A stretch of DNA of 64,000 nucleotides, from contig CAYRMW010000003.1 of assembly GCA_964425595.1 (NCBI GenBank), positions 1-64,000 of the forward strand, read 5' to 3'. Below are positions 17,374 to 26,414 of the stretch, piece after piece. The translations under genes and the position numbers were made by a program. The first letter of the stretch is position 1. Every line of letters begins with the position of its first letter. This stretch comes from Caccovicinus sp964425595 (GTDB lineage: Bacteria > Bacillota > Clostridia > Lachnospirales > Lachnospiraceae). The notes beneath the pieces were generated by a model, which worked only from the letters and a program-made list of their open reading frames with translations, was not told the origin of the DNA and did no database searches.

Positions 17374-17889
17374 ATGAATCAGACGATTGAAACGATCTTA
17401 AACCGGAGAAGCACGAGAAGTTTCCTTGATCAGCCGCTGAGCGAGGAGGATCTGAAAGTCATTGTCGACTGCGCGCTCCATGCGCCGAGTGCCAGAGGGC
17501 TTCAGACCTGGAAGTTTACGGTGATCGAAAGCCGGGAGAAGATTCAGGAACTGGCAAAGGCCATGGGCGAAGCCCTGGGACGCCCTGATTACGATATGTA
17601 TAAGCCCCAGGTGCTTATCATTCCCTCGAATGAAAAGAGCAGTCCGTTCGGCAAGGAGGACAACGCCTGCGCTATGGAGAATATTTTCCTTGCCGCAGCC
17701 TCCCTCGGCATTGGTTCCGTGTGGATCAATCAACTGAGAGATGTGTGCGATGCTCCCGCAGTCCGCGCGCTTCTTCGCGGATATCACATTCCGGACGACC
17801 ACACGGTTTACGGGCTGGCCGCTCTTGGCTACGCTGATGGTGCGTCTGCGCCCAAGGAGAGGATTGGAAAGGTCGAATATATCAAATAA
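17374..17889 (+). CDS. Nitroreductase family protein
   Basis: A 171-residue flavin-dependent nitroreductase-fold protein, starting MNQTIETILNRRSTRSFLD, the usual FMN-binding N-terminus with the RRSxR motif. Later segments ACAMENIFLAAASLGIGSVW and the C-terminal LAALGYAD are typical. Substrates for this family range from nitro compounds to quinones and cannot be predicted here. It has its own AAAGGAGG site 20 bases after recG and is followed by a terminator. Confidence 0.92.
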   Translation: MNQTIETILNRRSTRSFLDQPLSEEDLKVIVDCALHAPSARGLQTWKFTVIESREKIQELAKAMGEALGRPDYDMYKPQVLIIPSNEKSSPFGKEDNACAMENIFLAAASLGIGSVWINQLRDVCDAPAVRALLRGYHIPDDHTVYGLAALGYADGASAPKERIGKVEYIK

Positions 17890-17948
17890 TCCAGGCAAAA
17901 CGTATTTCCGATGTGGTTTTTTGGACTTGCCAAAGGGAAGGCCGCCGC

Positions 17949-17983
17949 AGTGCATGACGGATACAGACATCCGTTTTTCACTG
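17949..17983 (+). terminator. Intrinsic terminator after the nitroreductase gene
   Basis: ACGGAT (17957-17962) pairs with ATCCGT (17969-17974) around a six-base loop and is followed by a T run. An outer pairing CAGTG/CACTG flanks it. Confidence 0.7.
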
Positions 17984-18043
17984 TGACGGTCCTTTTCTTA
18001 TCCCGCCGCGAGGGGGAAAATGGGAGAATTTAAAAAAAATCCC

Positions 18044-18072
18044 TTGTACATCCGGGCTATTCATATTATACT
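18044..18072 (+). promoter_or_regulatory. Candidate promoter of rsmD-coaD
   Basis: TTGTAC (18044-18049) and TATACT (18067-18072) are 17 bases apart and 26 bases upstream of the rsmD start. The -35 match is weak. Confidence 0.45.
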
Positions 18073-18097
18073 TAATAAGATAAAGCGAGGAAATTCT

Positions 18098-18655
18098 ATG
18101 AGAGTAATAGCAGGAAGCGCGAGGCGTCTGCGCCTGACGACGATCGAAGGCCTGGATACCCGGCCGACGACGGACCGCATTAAGGAAACCCTGTTTAATA
18201 TGCTCCACAATGATCTGGCCGGGTGCCGTTTCCTTGATCTTTTTGCCGGAAGCGGAGGAATCGGGATCGAAGCCCTGAGCCGCGGAGCGAGAGAGGCTGT
18301 CTTTGTAGAGAAAAATCCGAAAGCGGCGGCCTGTATCCGGGAAAACCTTACATTTACCCGGCTTTCCGACCGGGCCAGGGTGATGGAGACAGATGTGTTT
18401 GCCGCTCTGCCCCGCCTGGAGGATGGGAGCGCCTTTGATTATATTTTTATGGATCCGCCGTATGATCACGGCCTGGAGCAGCAGGTGATCCGCTGGCTGG
18501 ATCATTCTTCTCTGGCCGATCTGGATACGGTGATTATTTTTGAGGCATCGATTGCCACCGATATCCGCTGGCTTTCGTCGATGGGATGGCGGATCATTAA
18601 AGTCAAGCAGTACAAGACGAACCAGCATATTTTTACAGCCAAAGGAGAAAGTTAA
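18098..18655 (+). CDS. rsmD: 16S rRNA (guanine(966)-N(2))-methyltransferase
   Basis: A 185-residue SAM-dependent methyltransferase for G966 of 16S rRNA. It starts MRVIAGSARRLRL, the family N-terminus, after GCGAGG. The SAM-binding LDLFAGSGGIGIEALSRGA lies at about residues 45-63 and the catalytic FMDPPYDHGLE at about 117-127. The longer upstream frame is not used because it would cross the -10 element. The stop codon is immediately followed by the ATG of coaD, a very common pairing. Confidence 0.95.
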   Translation: MRVIAGSARRLRLTTIEGLDTRPTTDRIKETLFNMLHNDLAGCRFLDLFAGSGGIGIEALSRGAREAVFVEKNPKAAACIRENLTFTRLSDRARVMETDVFAALPRLEDGSAFDYIFMDPPYDHGLEQQVIRWLDHSSLADLDTVIIFEASIATDIRWLSSMGWRIIKVKQYKTNQHIFTAKGES

Positions 18656-19150
18656 ATGTCAGCAGCCATATATCCGGGCAGTTTTGATCCGGTAACGTTA
18701 GGACATTTTGATATTATAGAACGGACTTCCAAGGTAATGGACCGGGTGATCATCGGTGTTTTGAACAATCAGACCAAGACGCCGTTATTTTCTGTAGAAG
18801 AGCGGGTGGACATGCTCCGCAATGTCACGGCGGGACTGCCTAATGTCGAGGTTCAGTGCTTTGACGGTCTTACCATTGAATTTGCCAGAAAAAATCACGC
18901 GCAGGTAGTGATCCGCGGGCTTCGGGCGGTGACTGATTTTGAGTACGAGCTTCAGCTTGCGCAGACGAACCGGGTCATCGCCCCGGAGATCGACACGATG
19001 TTTTTGACGACCAGTCTGAAATATTCCTATTTAAGTTCCAGTATTGTCAAGGAGATCGCTTCCTGGGGCGGCAATATCAGTGAATTCCTCCATCCTTACG
19101 TGGAAGAACGTGTGCTGAAAAAATATCATGAGATAGACAAGAAAAAGTGA
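18656..19150 (+). CDS. coaD: Phosphopantetheine adenylyltransferase
   Basis: A 164-residue enzyme joining 4'-phosphopantetheine and ATP to form dephospho-CoA, the penultimate step of coenzyme A synthesis. YPGSFDPVTLGHFDI holds the nucleotidyltransferase TxGH motif, and the KYSYLSSSIVKEIA segment matches the second ATP-binding motif. The ATG directly abuts the rsmD stop, and AAAGGAGAAAG provides the ribosome binding site inside rsmD. Confidence 0.97.
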   Translation: MSAAIYPGSFDPVTLGHFDIIERTSKVMDRVIIGVLNNQTKTPLFSVEERVDMLRNVTAGLPNVEVQCFDGLTIEFARKNHAQVVIRGLRAVTDFEYELQLAQTNRVIAPEIDTMFLTTSLKYSYLSSSIVKEIASWGGNISEFLHPYVEERVLKKYHEIDKKK

Positions 19151-19161
19151 GGAGATAAGCA

Positions 19162-19749
19162 ATGAGCAGAATTGAGCAGTTAATTGATGAGATTGAAGAG
19201 TATATTGACAGCTGCAAATATCAGCCGCTGTCCACCACGAAGATCCTGGTGAACAAGGAGGAACTGGAAGAACTTCTGGTGGAGCTTCGCCTGCGCGTCC
19301 CGGATGAGATCAAGCAGTACCAGAAGATCATCAGCAATCAGGAGGCCATTTTAAATGAAGCCAGGTCCCAGGCAGATACGATGGTTGCCGAGGCCACTGC
19401 CCAGACAAATGAGTTGGTCAGCGAGCACGAGATCATGCAGAAGGCATACGCCCAGGCAAACGCGGTAGTAGAGCAGGCCAGCGCCCAGGCGCAGGCGATC
19501 GTGGACAAGGCCGTGGAAGATGCCAACAATATCCGTCAGGGCTCGATCCAGTATACGGATGATATGCTCCACAGTCTCCAGAACATCATAAAGCACACGA
19601 TGGACGAAGCCAGAGGGCGTTTTGATTCCTTTTATTCTTCCATGCAGTCCAGCTATGACATTGTGTCCTCGAACCGTCAGGAGCTGGCCGGCGGCATCGT
19701 AAAAGAGGAGCCGGCGGCCGGTGATTCCCCGGCGGGAGACGGAAAATAA
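19162..19749 (+). CDS. Coiled-coil protein, V-ATPase subunit H/DivIVA-like
   Basis: A 195-residue protein that looks like a long coiled coil from about residue 50 to 170, with regular Ala/Gln/Glu heptads (EATAQTNELV, QASAQAQAIVDKA). Clostridial homologues are often labelled ATPase or V-type ATPase subunit H-like by coiled-coil similarity, but there is no nucleotide-binding motif. It follows coaD by 11 bases, with GAGGAG before the ATG. A structural or cell-division scaffold role is only inference. A strong terminator follows. Confidence 0.75.
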   Translation: MSRIEQLIDEIEEYIDSCKYQPLSTTKILVNKEELEELLVELRLRVPDEIKQYQKIISNQEAILNEARSQADTMVAEATAQTNELVSEHEIMQKAYAQANAVVEQASAQAQAIVDKAVEDANNIRQGSIQYTDDMLHSLQNIIKHTMDEARGRFDSFYSSMQSSYDIVSSNRQELAGGIVKEEPAAGDSPAGDGK

Positions 19750-19778
19750 AGCGGCCCCCAGCTTATGGACGGTTTCTC

Positions 19779-19807
19779 ATGCCGGATAGACAGTCCGGCA
19801 TTTTTTA
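19779..19807 (+). terminator. Intrinsic terminator after the coaD unit
   Basis: ATGCCGGA (19779-19786) pairs with TCCGGCAT (19794-19801) around a seven-base loop, followed by six T. This is a textbook terminator. Confidence 0.92.
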
Positions 19808-19831
19808 TATGCGGAAAGAGGACGAAACACA

Positions 19832-21313
19832 TTGAAATCCATCGATCTTCCTTATGAATATACGAAGCGGATGAAGGCGCTTTTGGGCAGCGAATACCGC
19901 GATTATCTGGCCTCGTTCGAGACGCCGTGGCACCGCGGGGTGCGGGTCAATGAGCGGAAGGTCTCCGCCGACGCCTTCCCTGCGCTCTGCGGGCGCACGT
20001 TAAGGCCCATTCCCTGGATCCGGAACGGCTTTTATCTTCCGGATGACTGGCAGGCTTCAAAGGATCCTCTGTACTACGCGGGGCTGTATTACCTGCAGGA
20101 GCCAAGCGCCATGACGCCGGCCAGCTGCCTTCCGGTGGGACCGGGGGACCGTGTGCTGGATCTGTGCGCCGCACCGGGCGGGAAAGCCACACAGCTGGGG
20201 ACAGCATTAAAGGGCCGGGGGCTTCTCTGGGCCAATGACATCAGCGCCTCCCGGGCCCGGGCCCTGTTGAAAAATCTCGAGTTATGGGGGATCCCCAATC
20301 TTTGCGTGACCGGCGAGACGCCGGAACGGCTGGCCGAAAAACTTCCGGAGTTTTTCGATAAGATCCTTGTGGACGCGCCCTGCTCAGGCGAGGGGATGTT
20401 CCGCAAAGAGCCGGAAATGATCAGGGACTGGCTGGCCAGGGGGCCGGCCTATTACGTACCGCTCCAGAGGGAGATCCTTTTGCAGGCGGCAGCCATGCTG
20501 CGGCCGGGAGGATACCTCCTGTATTCCACCTGCACTTTTTCCACGGAAGAAGACGAAGAAAACGCGGCCTTTCTGCTAGAGCAGGTTCCGGAGATGGAGT
20601 TGGTGCCGATCCCTCTGTTTCCCGGCGCGTCGGCAGGATTTGGCCTGCCCGGCGCGCTCCGCCTCTTTCCGCACAGGATAGAGGGTGAGGGGCATTTCCT
20701 GGCGCTTTTCCGGAAGAAGGAACGTCCGGACGGACGCCCGCCCAGGCCGTCGGAGCCGGACAGGAATCCGTCCGGCGGGCCTATCGGCGGAAAGTCTTTT
20801 CGTGGAAAAAAAGGCAGGGAAGAGGGGAAATACGCGAAAGCCGGAAAGAAGGATCGGGAGCCGGCGACGATGGAGGCGCAGGAGGCGTTTTTTGCGTTTT
20901 CCGATGCCATGCGGCCTCGGAAAAAGGACGGCCAGACGCTGCCGTTTGACCGGGGGAGGCTGGCACTGGTCGGGGAAAACCTTTACGCGCTTCCCCGGGA
21001 CTTTCCGGAAACCGGAGGGCTCCGCTTTCTTCGCAGCGGCCTGCTTTTGGGCCAGGTGAAAAGAGGGCGATTCGAGCCTTCGCAGGCCCTTGCCATGGCA
21101 TTGGAGGCGGAGCAGTTTCCGTCCTCGCTGCTTCTTCCGTTTGGAGATGAACGGGTAATCCGTTATCTGAAGGGCGAGTCGTTGGAGAGTGCACCGGGCG
21201 GGGGAAAGGATGGCTGGAGGTTAGTCTGTCTGGACCGCTTCCCACTCGGCTGGGCGAAGGACGCGGGAAACCTGCTGAAAAACAAGTATTATCCCGGCTG
21301 GCGGTATACATAG
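19832..21313 (+). CDS. RsmB/NOP family class I SAM-dependent RNA 5-cytosine methyltransferase (RsmF-like)
   Basis: A 493-residue rRNA or tRNA m5C methyltransferase. SAM motif I is VLDLCAAPGGKATQL (about residues 107-121). Motif IV DAPCSGEGMFRKEPEM and motif VI YSTCTFSTEEDEEN supply the two catalytic cysteines. A C-terminal RsmF-type substrate domain covers about 350-490. Between them, residues 292-346 form a basic, Gly/Pro/Lys-rich linker. The start is TTG at 19832, after AGAGGACG. The first ATG (residue 14) would cut into the conserved N-terminus. Confidence 0.92.
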   Translation: MKSIDLPYEYTKRMKALLGSEYRDYLASFETPWHRGVRVNERKVSADAFPALCGRTLRPIPWIRNGFYLPDDWQASKDPLYYAGLYYLQEPSAMTPASCLPVGPGDRVLDLCAAPGGKATQLGTALKGRGLLWANDISASRARALLKNLELWGIPNLCVTGETPERLAEKLPEFFDKILVDAPCSGEGMFRKEPEMIRDWLARGPAYYVPLQREILLQAAAMLRPGGYLLYSTCTFSTEEDEENAAFLLEQVPEMELVPIPLFPGASAGFGLPGALRLFPHRIEGEGHFLALFRKKERPDGRPPRPSEPDRNPSGGPIGGKSFRGKKGREEGKYAKAGKKDREPATMEAQEAFFAFSDAMRPRKKDGQTLPFDRGRLALVGENLYALPRDFPETGGLRFLRSGLLLGQVKRGRFEPSQALAMALEAEQFPSSLLLPFGDERVIRYLKGESLESAPGGGKDGWRLVCLDRFPLGWAKDAGNLLKNKYYPGWRYT

Positions 21314-21349
21314 CGCCGCCGCGGAAGAGAGAAACGGAATGGAACAGAC

Positions 21350-22069
21350 ATGGCACAGATGCGATTAGATAAATTTCTCGCGGAGATGGGGATCGGCTCA
21401 CGCAGCCAGGTCAGGGAGATGGCGAGAAAGGGCAGGATCCTGGTCAATGGACAGCCGGAAAGAAAAAGCGACCGTAAGATCGACCCGGACGAAGATGAAG
21501 TCTGCGCGGACAAAAAGACGGTGCGGTACGCGGCCTTGGAATACTTCATGTTAAATAAACCGGCCGGTGTCGTTTCCGCCAGGGAGGACGGCCGTTATCC
21601 TACGGTCCTGGAACTGGTCCCGCAGGCCAGACGAAAGGACCTTTTCCCGGTCGGACGCCTGGATCTGGATACCGAGGGCCTTCTTTTGCTCACCAATGAC
21701 GGCGATCTGGCGCACCGCCTTCTTTCGCCCAGAAAACATGTGGATAAGGTCTATTACGCCAGGGTCCGGGGAAGTCTGCCGCCGGATGCCGTCTCCCGCA
21801 TGGCCGGGGGACTGATGCTGGAGGATGGAGTCCATACGATGCCTGCCGTGCTGGAGATCCTGGAGAGGGGAGAGGACGAAAGCCAGGTCCGCCTGACAAT
21901 CCGCGAGGGGAAATTTCATCAGGTGAAGCGGATGTTCGCGGCGCTGGGGTGCCGTGTGGTTTACTTAAAGCGCCTGTCCATGGGGCCGCTTAGCCTGGAC
22001 GAAACGCTGGCGCCCGGAGAAAGCAGGCCGCTGACGGATGAAGAATTGAGGAAACTGAACGATGCATAA
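21350..22069 (+). CDS. rRNA pseudouridine synthase, RsuA/RluB family
   Basis: A 239-residue pseudouridine synthase. An S4 RNA-binding domain (MRLDKFLAEMGIGSRSQVRE, first 60 residues) precedes the catalytic domain with GRLDLDTEGLLLLTNDGDLA, where the first Asp after Leu is the catalytic residue. RsuA and RluB cannot be separated safely by eye. The length and the single S4 domain fit the RsuA subgroup acting on 16S rRNA. The 3' end overlaps the HAD gene by eight bases. Confidence 0.92.
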   Translation: MAQMRLDKFLAEMGIGSRSQVREMARKGRILVNGQPERKSDRKIDPDEDEVCADKKTVRYAALEYFMLNKPAGVVSAREDGRYPTVLELVPQARRKDLFPVGRLDLDTEGLLLLTNDGDLAHRLLSPRKHVDKVYYARVRGSLPPDAVSRMAGGLMLEDGVHTMPAVLEILERGEDESQVRLTIREGKFHQVKRMFAALGCRVVYLKRLSMGPLSLDETLAPGESRPLTDEELRKLNDA

Positions 22070-22721
22070 GATATTGACGAATAAACAGGCGGTGATCTTT
22101 GATCTGGATGGCACCCTGGTGGACTCCATGTGGATATGGGAGGCCATCGACAGGGAGTATCTGGGCCGCTTCGGCTTTACGTGTCCGCCGGATCTGCAAA
22201 AAACGATCGAAGGCATGAGCTTTTCGGAAACTGCGCTCTACTTTAAGTCGCGTTTTGCCATACCGGATCCGGTGGAAGAGATCAAGGCCGACTGGGTCCG
22301 CATGTCGATCGAGAAGTACCGGACTCAGGTTCCCTTAAAGCCCGGAGCAGGCGAATTTCTGCGATACTTAAAGGAACGGAACATTTTCATGGGGATCGCG
22401 ACGAGCAACGGCAGGCCAATGGTGGACGCGGTCCTGGCTTCGCTGCGGATCGACGGATATTTTTCGCACATCATCACCAGCTGCGAGGTCGCCATGGGAA
22501 AGCCTGCGCCGGATGTCTATCTGCGTGCGGCGGAAAAGCTCGGCGCGGCGCCGGAAAACTGTCTGGTATTTGAAGATGTGCCGGCCGGCATCCAGGCAGG
22601 CAAGGCTGCCGGCATGACCGTGGTGGCAGTGGATGATCGGTTTTCACAGGAGATGCGCAGGGAAAAGGAAGAGCTGGCGGATTATTTTATCACGGATTAC
22701 CTGGAGATTCTGGAACATTGA
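22062..22721 (+). CDS. HAD family phosphatase (beta-phosphoglucomutase-like)
   Basis: A 219-residue HAD superfamily I protein with a cap domain. The nucleophile motif is VIFDLDGTLVDSMW, motif II is GIATSNG, and the C-terminal motif is VFEDVPAGIQAGKAAGM. It resembles the beta-phosphoglucomutase and phosphoglycolate phosphatase group, acting on a small phosphorylated metabolite. Its start lies within the end of the pseudouridine synthase gene, so it may be translated by coupling. Confidence 0.92.
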   Translation: MHKILTNKQAVIFDLDGTLVDSMWIWEAIDREYLGRFGFTCPPDLQKTIEGMSFSETALYFKSRFAIPDPVEEIKADWVRMSIEKYRTQVPLKPGAGEFLRYLKERNIFMGIATSNGRPMVDAVLASLRIDGYFSHIITSCEVAMGKPAPDVYLRAAEKLGAAPENCLVFEDVPAGIQAGKAAGMTVVAVDDRFSQEMRREKEELADYFITDYLEILEH

Positions 22722-22760
22722 CGAAAACCCTACACTTGTATATTAGGAGGATGTGGCAGC

Positions 22761-23579
22761 ATGAGAATTGCAGTAATAACCGGAGCGTCTTCCGGGATGG
22801 GAAGGGAAAGCGCCATCCAGCTGGCGGACCGCTATGGCCGGTACCTGGATGAGATCTGGCTGATTGCGCGGCGTAAGGAGAAGATGGAGATCTTAAAAAG
22901 CCGGATTTCGGTTCCTCTGCGCCTGTTTCCTGCCGATCTCACGGAACCGGCCCGGCTGGATGATCTGAAGAGGGCGCTGAAAGAGGAGAAGCCCAGGGTC
23001 CTTTTCCTGGTCAACGCGGCCGGATATGGGAAGATCGGGCCGGTGGGATCGCTCCCGCTTGAGACGGAGGTCGGGATGGTCCGGTTAAACTGTCAGGCCC
23101 TCTGTGCCGTCACGCATCTGGTCCTTCCCTATGTGGCGGACAACGGGCGGATCATCCAGTACGCTTCCGCCGCAGCCTTCCTTCCGCAGCCGCGCTTTGC
23201 CATATACGCGGCGACGAAAGCGTTTGTCCTAAGCTACAGCCGGGCCCTGAACAGCGAATTAAAGGACCGCCGTATCTGCGTGACTGCCGTCTGCCCCGGT
23301 CCGGTGAAGACCGAGTTTTTCGATGTCGCCGGATTTTCCGGACAGATCGCTGTCTATAAGCGCCTTTCCATGGCCGATCCGGTCAGGGTAGTCCGAAAAG
23401 CGCTGCTGGACAGCGCCGCAGGGAAAAGCGTGTCCGTATACGGCCCGATGATGCTTGTGCTGTTTTTCTTTGCCAAACTTCTGCCCCATTCGCTGATCTT
23501 AGGTGCCTTGGGCGTTCTTGAGAGAAAGATGACCCACAAAACGTCCTCTTCCTTGCAGAAACCGGGAAGGAAGGGATAG
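22761..23579 (+). CDS. SDR family NAD(P)-dependent oxidoreductase
   Basis: A 272-residue short-chain dehydrogenase. The cofactor motif is TGASSGMGRES, and the catalytic Ser-Tyr-Lys set appears in YASAAAFLPQPRFAIYAATK. The C-terminal 50 residues include a hydrophobic stretch MMLVLFFFAKLLPHSLI and a basic tail, so it may sit on the membrane, as in the 3-ketoacyl reductase-like YqjQ group. The substrate is not predictable. AGGAGG precedes the start. Confidence 0.9.
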   Translation: MRIAVITGASSGMGRESAIQLADRYGRYLDEIWLIARRKEKMEILKSRISVPLRLFPADLTEPARLDDLKRALKEEKPRVLFLVNAAGYGKIGPVGSLPLETEVGMVRLNCQALCAVTHLVLPYVADNGRIIQYASAAAFLPQPRFAIYAATKAFVLSYSRALNSELKDRRICVTAVCPGPVKTEFFDVAGFSGQIAVYKRLSMADPVRVVRKALLDSAAGKSVSVYGPMMLVLFFFAKLLPHSLILGALGVLERKMTHKTSSSLQKPGRKG

Positions 23580-23592
23580 GGTGGAATCGACC

Positions 23593-24168
23593 ATGAAGAA
23601 AAACAAAGCCGAAAAAGGCCGGTACGGTTACAGGAATCGACGGAAATATATTCAGATGGGGGAGGTGGCTTTCGGCGCTGCCGCGATTCTTCTTCAGCTT
23701 GGCGCGCGGGCGTTCGTGGACAGAGAGGCCTATAAAAACGTGCTGACAGTCATGGCCATCGTCTCCGTCCTTCCTACGGCCAATGTGGCTGCGCCGCTTT
23801 TAGCCGCCATCCGGTTCTGGACGCCGAAGGAGTCGTTCTTTCAAACGCTTCACCCGCTGGAAGAAAAATATACGGTACTTTACGACCTGATCCTCACCTC
23901 GAAGGAGCAGATCCTTCCCATGGATGCCATTCTAGTCCATCCGACGGGAGTGTACTGCTTCTGCTCGGATCCGAAAGCGGATATCCGCAAGGCGGAAAGC
24001 TACTTAAACGATGTTTTCCGCGCCCATAAACTTGATCCAAATGTCCGGGTCATCGCTGAGGAAAAAGCGTTTTTCCGGCGGGCGGCGTCACTGAAACCGG
24101 CAAAGGAGTACGAGGATGACGGAAGCACCGGATACGCGGCCGAGCTGTTAAAGACCCTATCCATGTAG
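23593..24168 (+). CDS. Hypothetical two-pass membrane protein
   Basis: A 191-residue protein without a recognised family. A basic N-terminus (MKKNKAEKGRYGYRNRRK) leads into two hydrophobic segments at about residues 29-48 and 57-77. A cytoplasmic region follows, with ILPMDAILVHPTGVYCFCSD, faintly reminiscent of nuclease-related domains but without catalytic residues I can assign. The ATG at 23593 is preferred to the GTG at 23581 because AGGGTGG lies at the right distance. It follows the SDR gene closely. Confidence 0.7.
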   Translation: MKKNKAEKGRYGYRNRRKYIQMGEVAFGAAAILLQLGARAFVDREAYKNVLTVMAIVSVLPTANVAAPLLAAIRFWTPKESFFQTLHPLEEKYTVLYDLILTSKEQILPMDAILVHPTGVYCFCSDPKADIRKAESYLNDVFRAHKLDPNVRVIAEEKAFFRRAASLKPAKEYEDDGSTGYAAELLKTLSM

Positions 24169-24185
24169 AAAGGACGCTCGTGGTT

Positions 24186-25184
24186 ATGCAGGCAATCAAT
24201 GTAAAGGAAAATGAAGCCGGTCAGCGTCTGGACAAGCTGCTGCTAAAATATCTGGACCAGGCGCCGAAAAGCTTCCTCTATAAGATGATGAGGAAGAAAA
24301 ACATCACCTTGAATAAAAAAAAGTGCGACGGCTCGGAGCATCTGAAAACGGGAGATGAGATCCAGCTGTTTCTCTCCGATGAGACCATAGAAAAATTTAA
24401 AAAAATACCTTCTGTCCCTGCGCCGCCTTTTGGCGTGGCGGGCAGGAAAGCGCGTCTTTCGGTTATCTATGAGGACGAGCACATCCTCCTAGTGAACAAG
24501 CCGGCGGGGATGCTGTCCCAGAAAGCAAAGGATACGGACTTTTCTCTGGTGGAAGCGGTGATCAATTATCTGATCGAATCGCAAAGCCTTTCTCTGTCCC
24601 AGCTGAAAACCTTCCGCCCCGCTGTCTGCAACCGGCTTGACCGCAATACCAGCGGTCTGGTGGTGGCCGGGAAGTCGCTGGCCGGGCTGCAGATCATGTC
24701 GGCGGCGTTAAAGGACCGGAGCCTGCATAAATACTATCAGTGCGTCGTAGCCGGACAGGTAAGGGAAAAGCAGGTGATCACCGGCTTCCTGAAAAAGGAC
24801 GAGACGACGAACCAGGTGGCCATATCCTCCGCTGAGGTCCCGGGGAGCAGCCCCATTATGACCGAGTATGTGCCGACGGCGGGAAATGCGCGCTACACCC
24901 TTCTGACGGTGACGCTGATCACGGGAAGGACGCATCAGATCCGCGCCCATCTGGCCTCGATCGGGCATCCGATCCTGGGAGATCCAAAGTACGGCGATCC
25001 GCGGATCAATGAAGCCGTGCGGCAGCAATACGGCATCCGCGGCCAGATGCTCCATTCCTGGAAGCTGGTAATGCCCGAGCTTCCCGCCCCCCTGGAGAAG
25101 GTGAGTAAGAAAACCTTTATTGCTCCGCTTCCCAGGACGTTTGGCCGGTTTTTGAAAGGCGAGCACTTCCAGCCTTTCCCTTGA
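24186..25184 (+). CDS. RluA family pseudouridine synthase
   Basis: A 332-residue RNA pseudouridine synthase with an N-terminal S4 domain (QRLDKLLLKYLDQ) and a catalytic domain with NRLDRNTSGLVVAGKS, where the Asp in RLDRNTSG is catalytic. GRTHQIRAHLASIGHPILGD is the second family signature. The target, 23S rRNA or tRNA, is not predictable by eye. The start could be GTG 24180 or ATG 24186. Its TGA stop lies inside the -35 box of the trpS promoter. Confidence 0.93.
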   Translation: MQAINVKENEAGQRLDKLLLKYLDQAPKSFLYKMMRKKNITLNKKKCDGSEHLKTGDEIQLFLSDETIEKFKKIPSVPAPPFGVAGRKARLSVIYEDEHILLVNKPAGMLSQKAKDTDFSLVEAVINYLIESQSLSLSQLKTFRPAVCNRLDRNTSGLVVAGKSLAGLQIMSAALKDRSLHKYYQCVVAGQVREKQVITGFLKKDETTNQVAISSAEVPGSSPIMTEYVPTAGNARYTLLTVTLITGRTHQIRAHLASIGHPILGDPKYGDPRINEAVRQQYGIRGQMLHSWKLVMPELPAPLEKVSKKTFIAPLPRTFGRFLKGEHFQPFP

Positions 25185-25209
25185 CATCCAAACTTCCGGG
25201 CGTTATAGT
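25181..25209 (+). promoter_or_regulatory. Sigma-A promoter of trpS
   Basis: A perfect TTGACA (25181-25186) and TATAGT (25204-25209) are separated by 17 bases, 41 bases upstream of the trpS start. The -35 box overlaps the stop codon of the upstream gene. The leader is too short for a T-box. Confidence 0.88.
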
Positions 25210-25250
25210 AATAAATATTGATTTCAAAATTTGGAAGGAACATAACACTT

Positions 25251-26342
25251 ATGGGAAAGATTATTTTAACAGGTGACAGACCCACAGGAAAGCTTCATGT
25301 CGGTCATTATGCAGGCTCTTTAAAGCGCAGGGTCGAGCTGCAGGATTCCGGTGAATATGAGCAGATCTTCATCATGATCGCGGATGCCCAGGCCCTTACG
25401 GACAATGCGGATAATCCGGAAAAGGTACGGCAGAACATCATCGAAGTGGCCCTGGATTACCTGTCCGTGGGACTGGATCCGGATAAATCCACCCTGTTTA
25501 TCCAGTCGCAGATCCCGCAGTTGTGTGAGCTGTCCTTTTACTATATGAATCTGGTTACCGTATCCCGGCTGCAGCGCAACCCTACGGTAAAGTCTGAGAT
25601 CCAGATGCGCAATTTCGAGACCAGTATCCCGGTAGGCTTCTTTACCTATCCCATCAGCCAGGCTGCGGATATCACCGCGTTTGACGCGACGACGGTGCCG
25701 GTTGGTGAGGATCAGATGCCTATGCTGGAGCAGACGAGAGAGATCGTACACAAGTTTAACGCCGTATACGGCGATACGCTGGTGATGCCCGAGATCCTCC
25801 TTCCGGAAAACAAGGCCTGCCTGCGCCTCCCTGGCACGGACGGAAAAGCAAAGATGAGCAAGTCCCTGGGTAATTGTATCTATCTTTCCGATACAGAAGA
25901 AGAGGTTCGCAAGAAGATCATGTCCATGTTTACGGATCCGAACCATCTGCGGGTGGAAGATCCCGGCCAGGTGGAGGGGAATCCGGTATTTGTGTACCTG
26001 GATGCGTTTTGCAGGGACGAGCACTTCGCGCGGTTCATGCCGGAATATAAAAACCTGGATGAGCTGAAAGCCCACTACAGCAGAGGCGGGCTCGGCGACG
26101 TTAAGGTGAAGAAATTCCTGAACAAGGTCATGCAGGATGAGCTGACGCCCATCCGCCAGCGCCGGAAGAAATTTGAACAGGATATTCCCGCAGTCTACCG
26201 CGTGCTGGAGGAAGGCAGCCGCAGGGCGGAAACGGTGGCGGCCAGGACCCTGGCCAGGGTAAAGCGTGCCATGAAGATCAATTACTTTGAAGACCAGGCT
26301 CTGATCGAAGAGCAGGCCAGACGGTTCCGTGAGGAAGCATAA
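25251..26342 (+). CDS. trpS: Tryptophanyl-tRNA synthetase
   Basis: A 363-residue class I aminoacyl-tRNA synthetase charging tRNA-Trp. The HIGH signature appears as HVGH (residues 16-19) within GDRPTGKLHVGHY, and KMSKS is exact at residues 201-205. The ATG at 25251 follows GGAAGGAA. The longer frame to 25218 lacks a ribosome binding site and reaches close to the promoter. The gene has its own promoter and terminator, so it is monocistronic. Confidence 0.97.
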   Translation: MGKIILTGDRPTGKLHVGHYAGSLKRRVELQDSGEYEQIFIMIADAQALTDNADNPEKVRQNIIEVALDYLSVGLDPDKSTLFIQSQIPQLCELSFYYMNLVTVSRLQRNPTVKSEIQMRNFETSIPVGFFTYPISQAADITAFDATTVPVGEDQMPMLEQTREIVHKFNAVYGDTLVMPEILLPENKACLRLPGTDGKAKMSKSLGNCIYLSDTEEEVRKKIMSMFTDPNHLRVEDPGQVEGNPVFVYLDAFCRDEHFARFMPEYKNLDELKAHYSRGGLGDVKVKKFLNKVMQDELTPIRQRRKKFEQDIPAVYRVLEEGSRRAETVAARTLARVKRAMKINYFEDQALIEEQARRFREEA

Positions 26343-26367
26343 GACCAGCGAAGACCGGAAGACAAGT

Positions 26368-26414
26368 GCGCTGCCGTTTTGGAGCAAACCTCCAGGAGGC
26401 AGCGCCTTTTTTTT
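26368..26414 (+). terminator. Intrinsic terminator of trpS
   Basis: GCGCTGCC (26368-26375) pairs with GGCAGCGC (26398-26405), followed by a run of eight T ending at 26414. The palindromic repeat begins on the last two T bases. Confidence 0.93.

Noticed and set aside
25209..25250. A T-box riboswitch upstream of trpS
   Set aside because: The leader is only about 40 bases long and lacks any terminator or T-box sequence.
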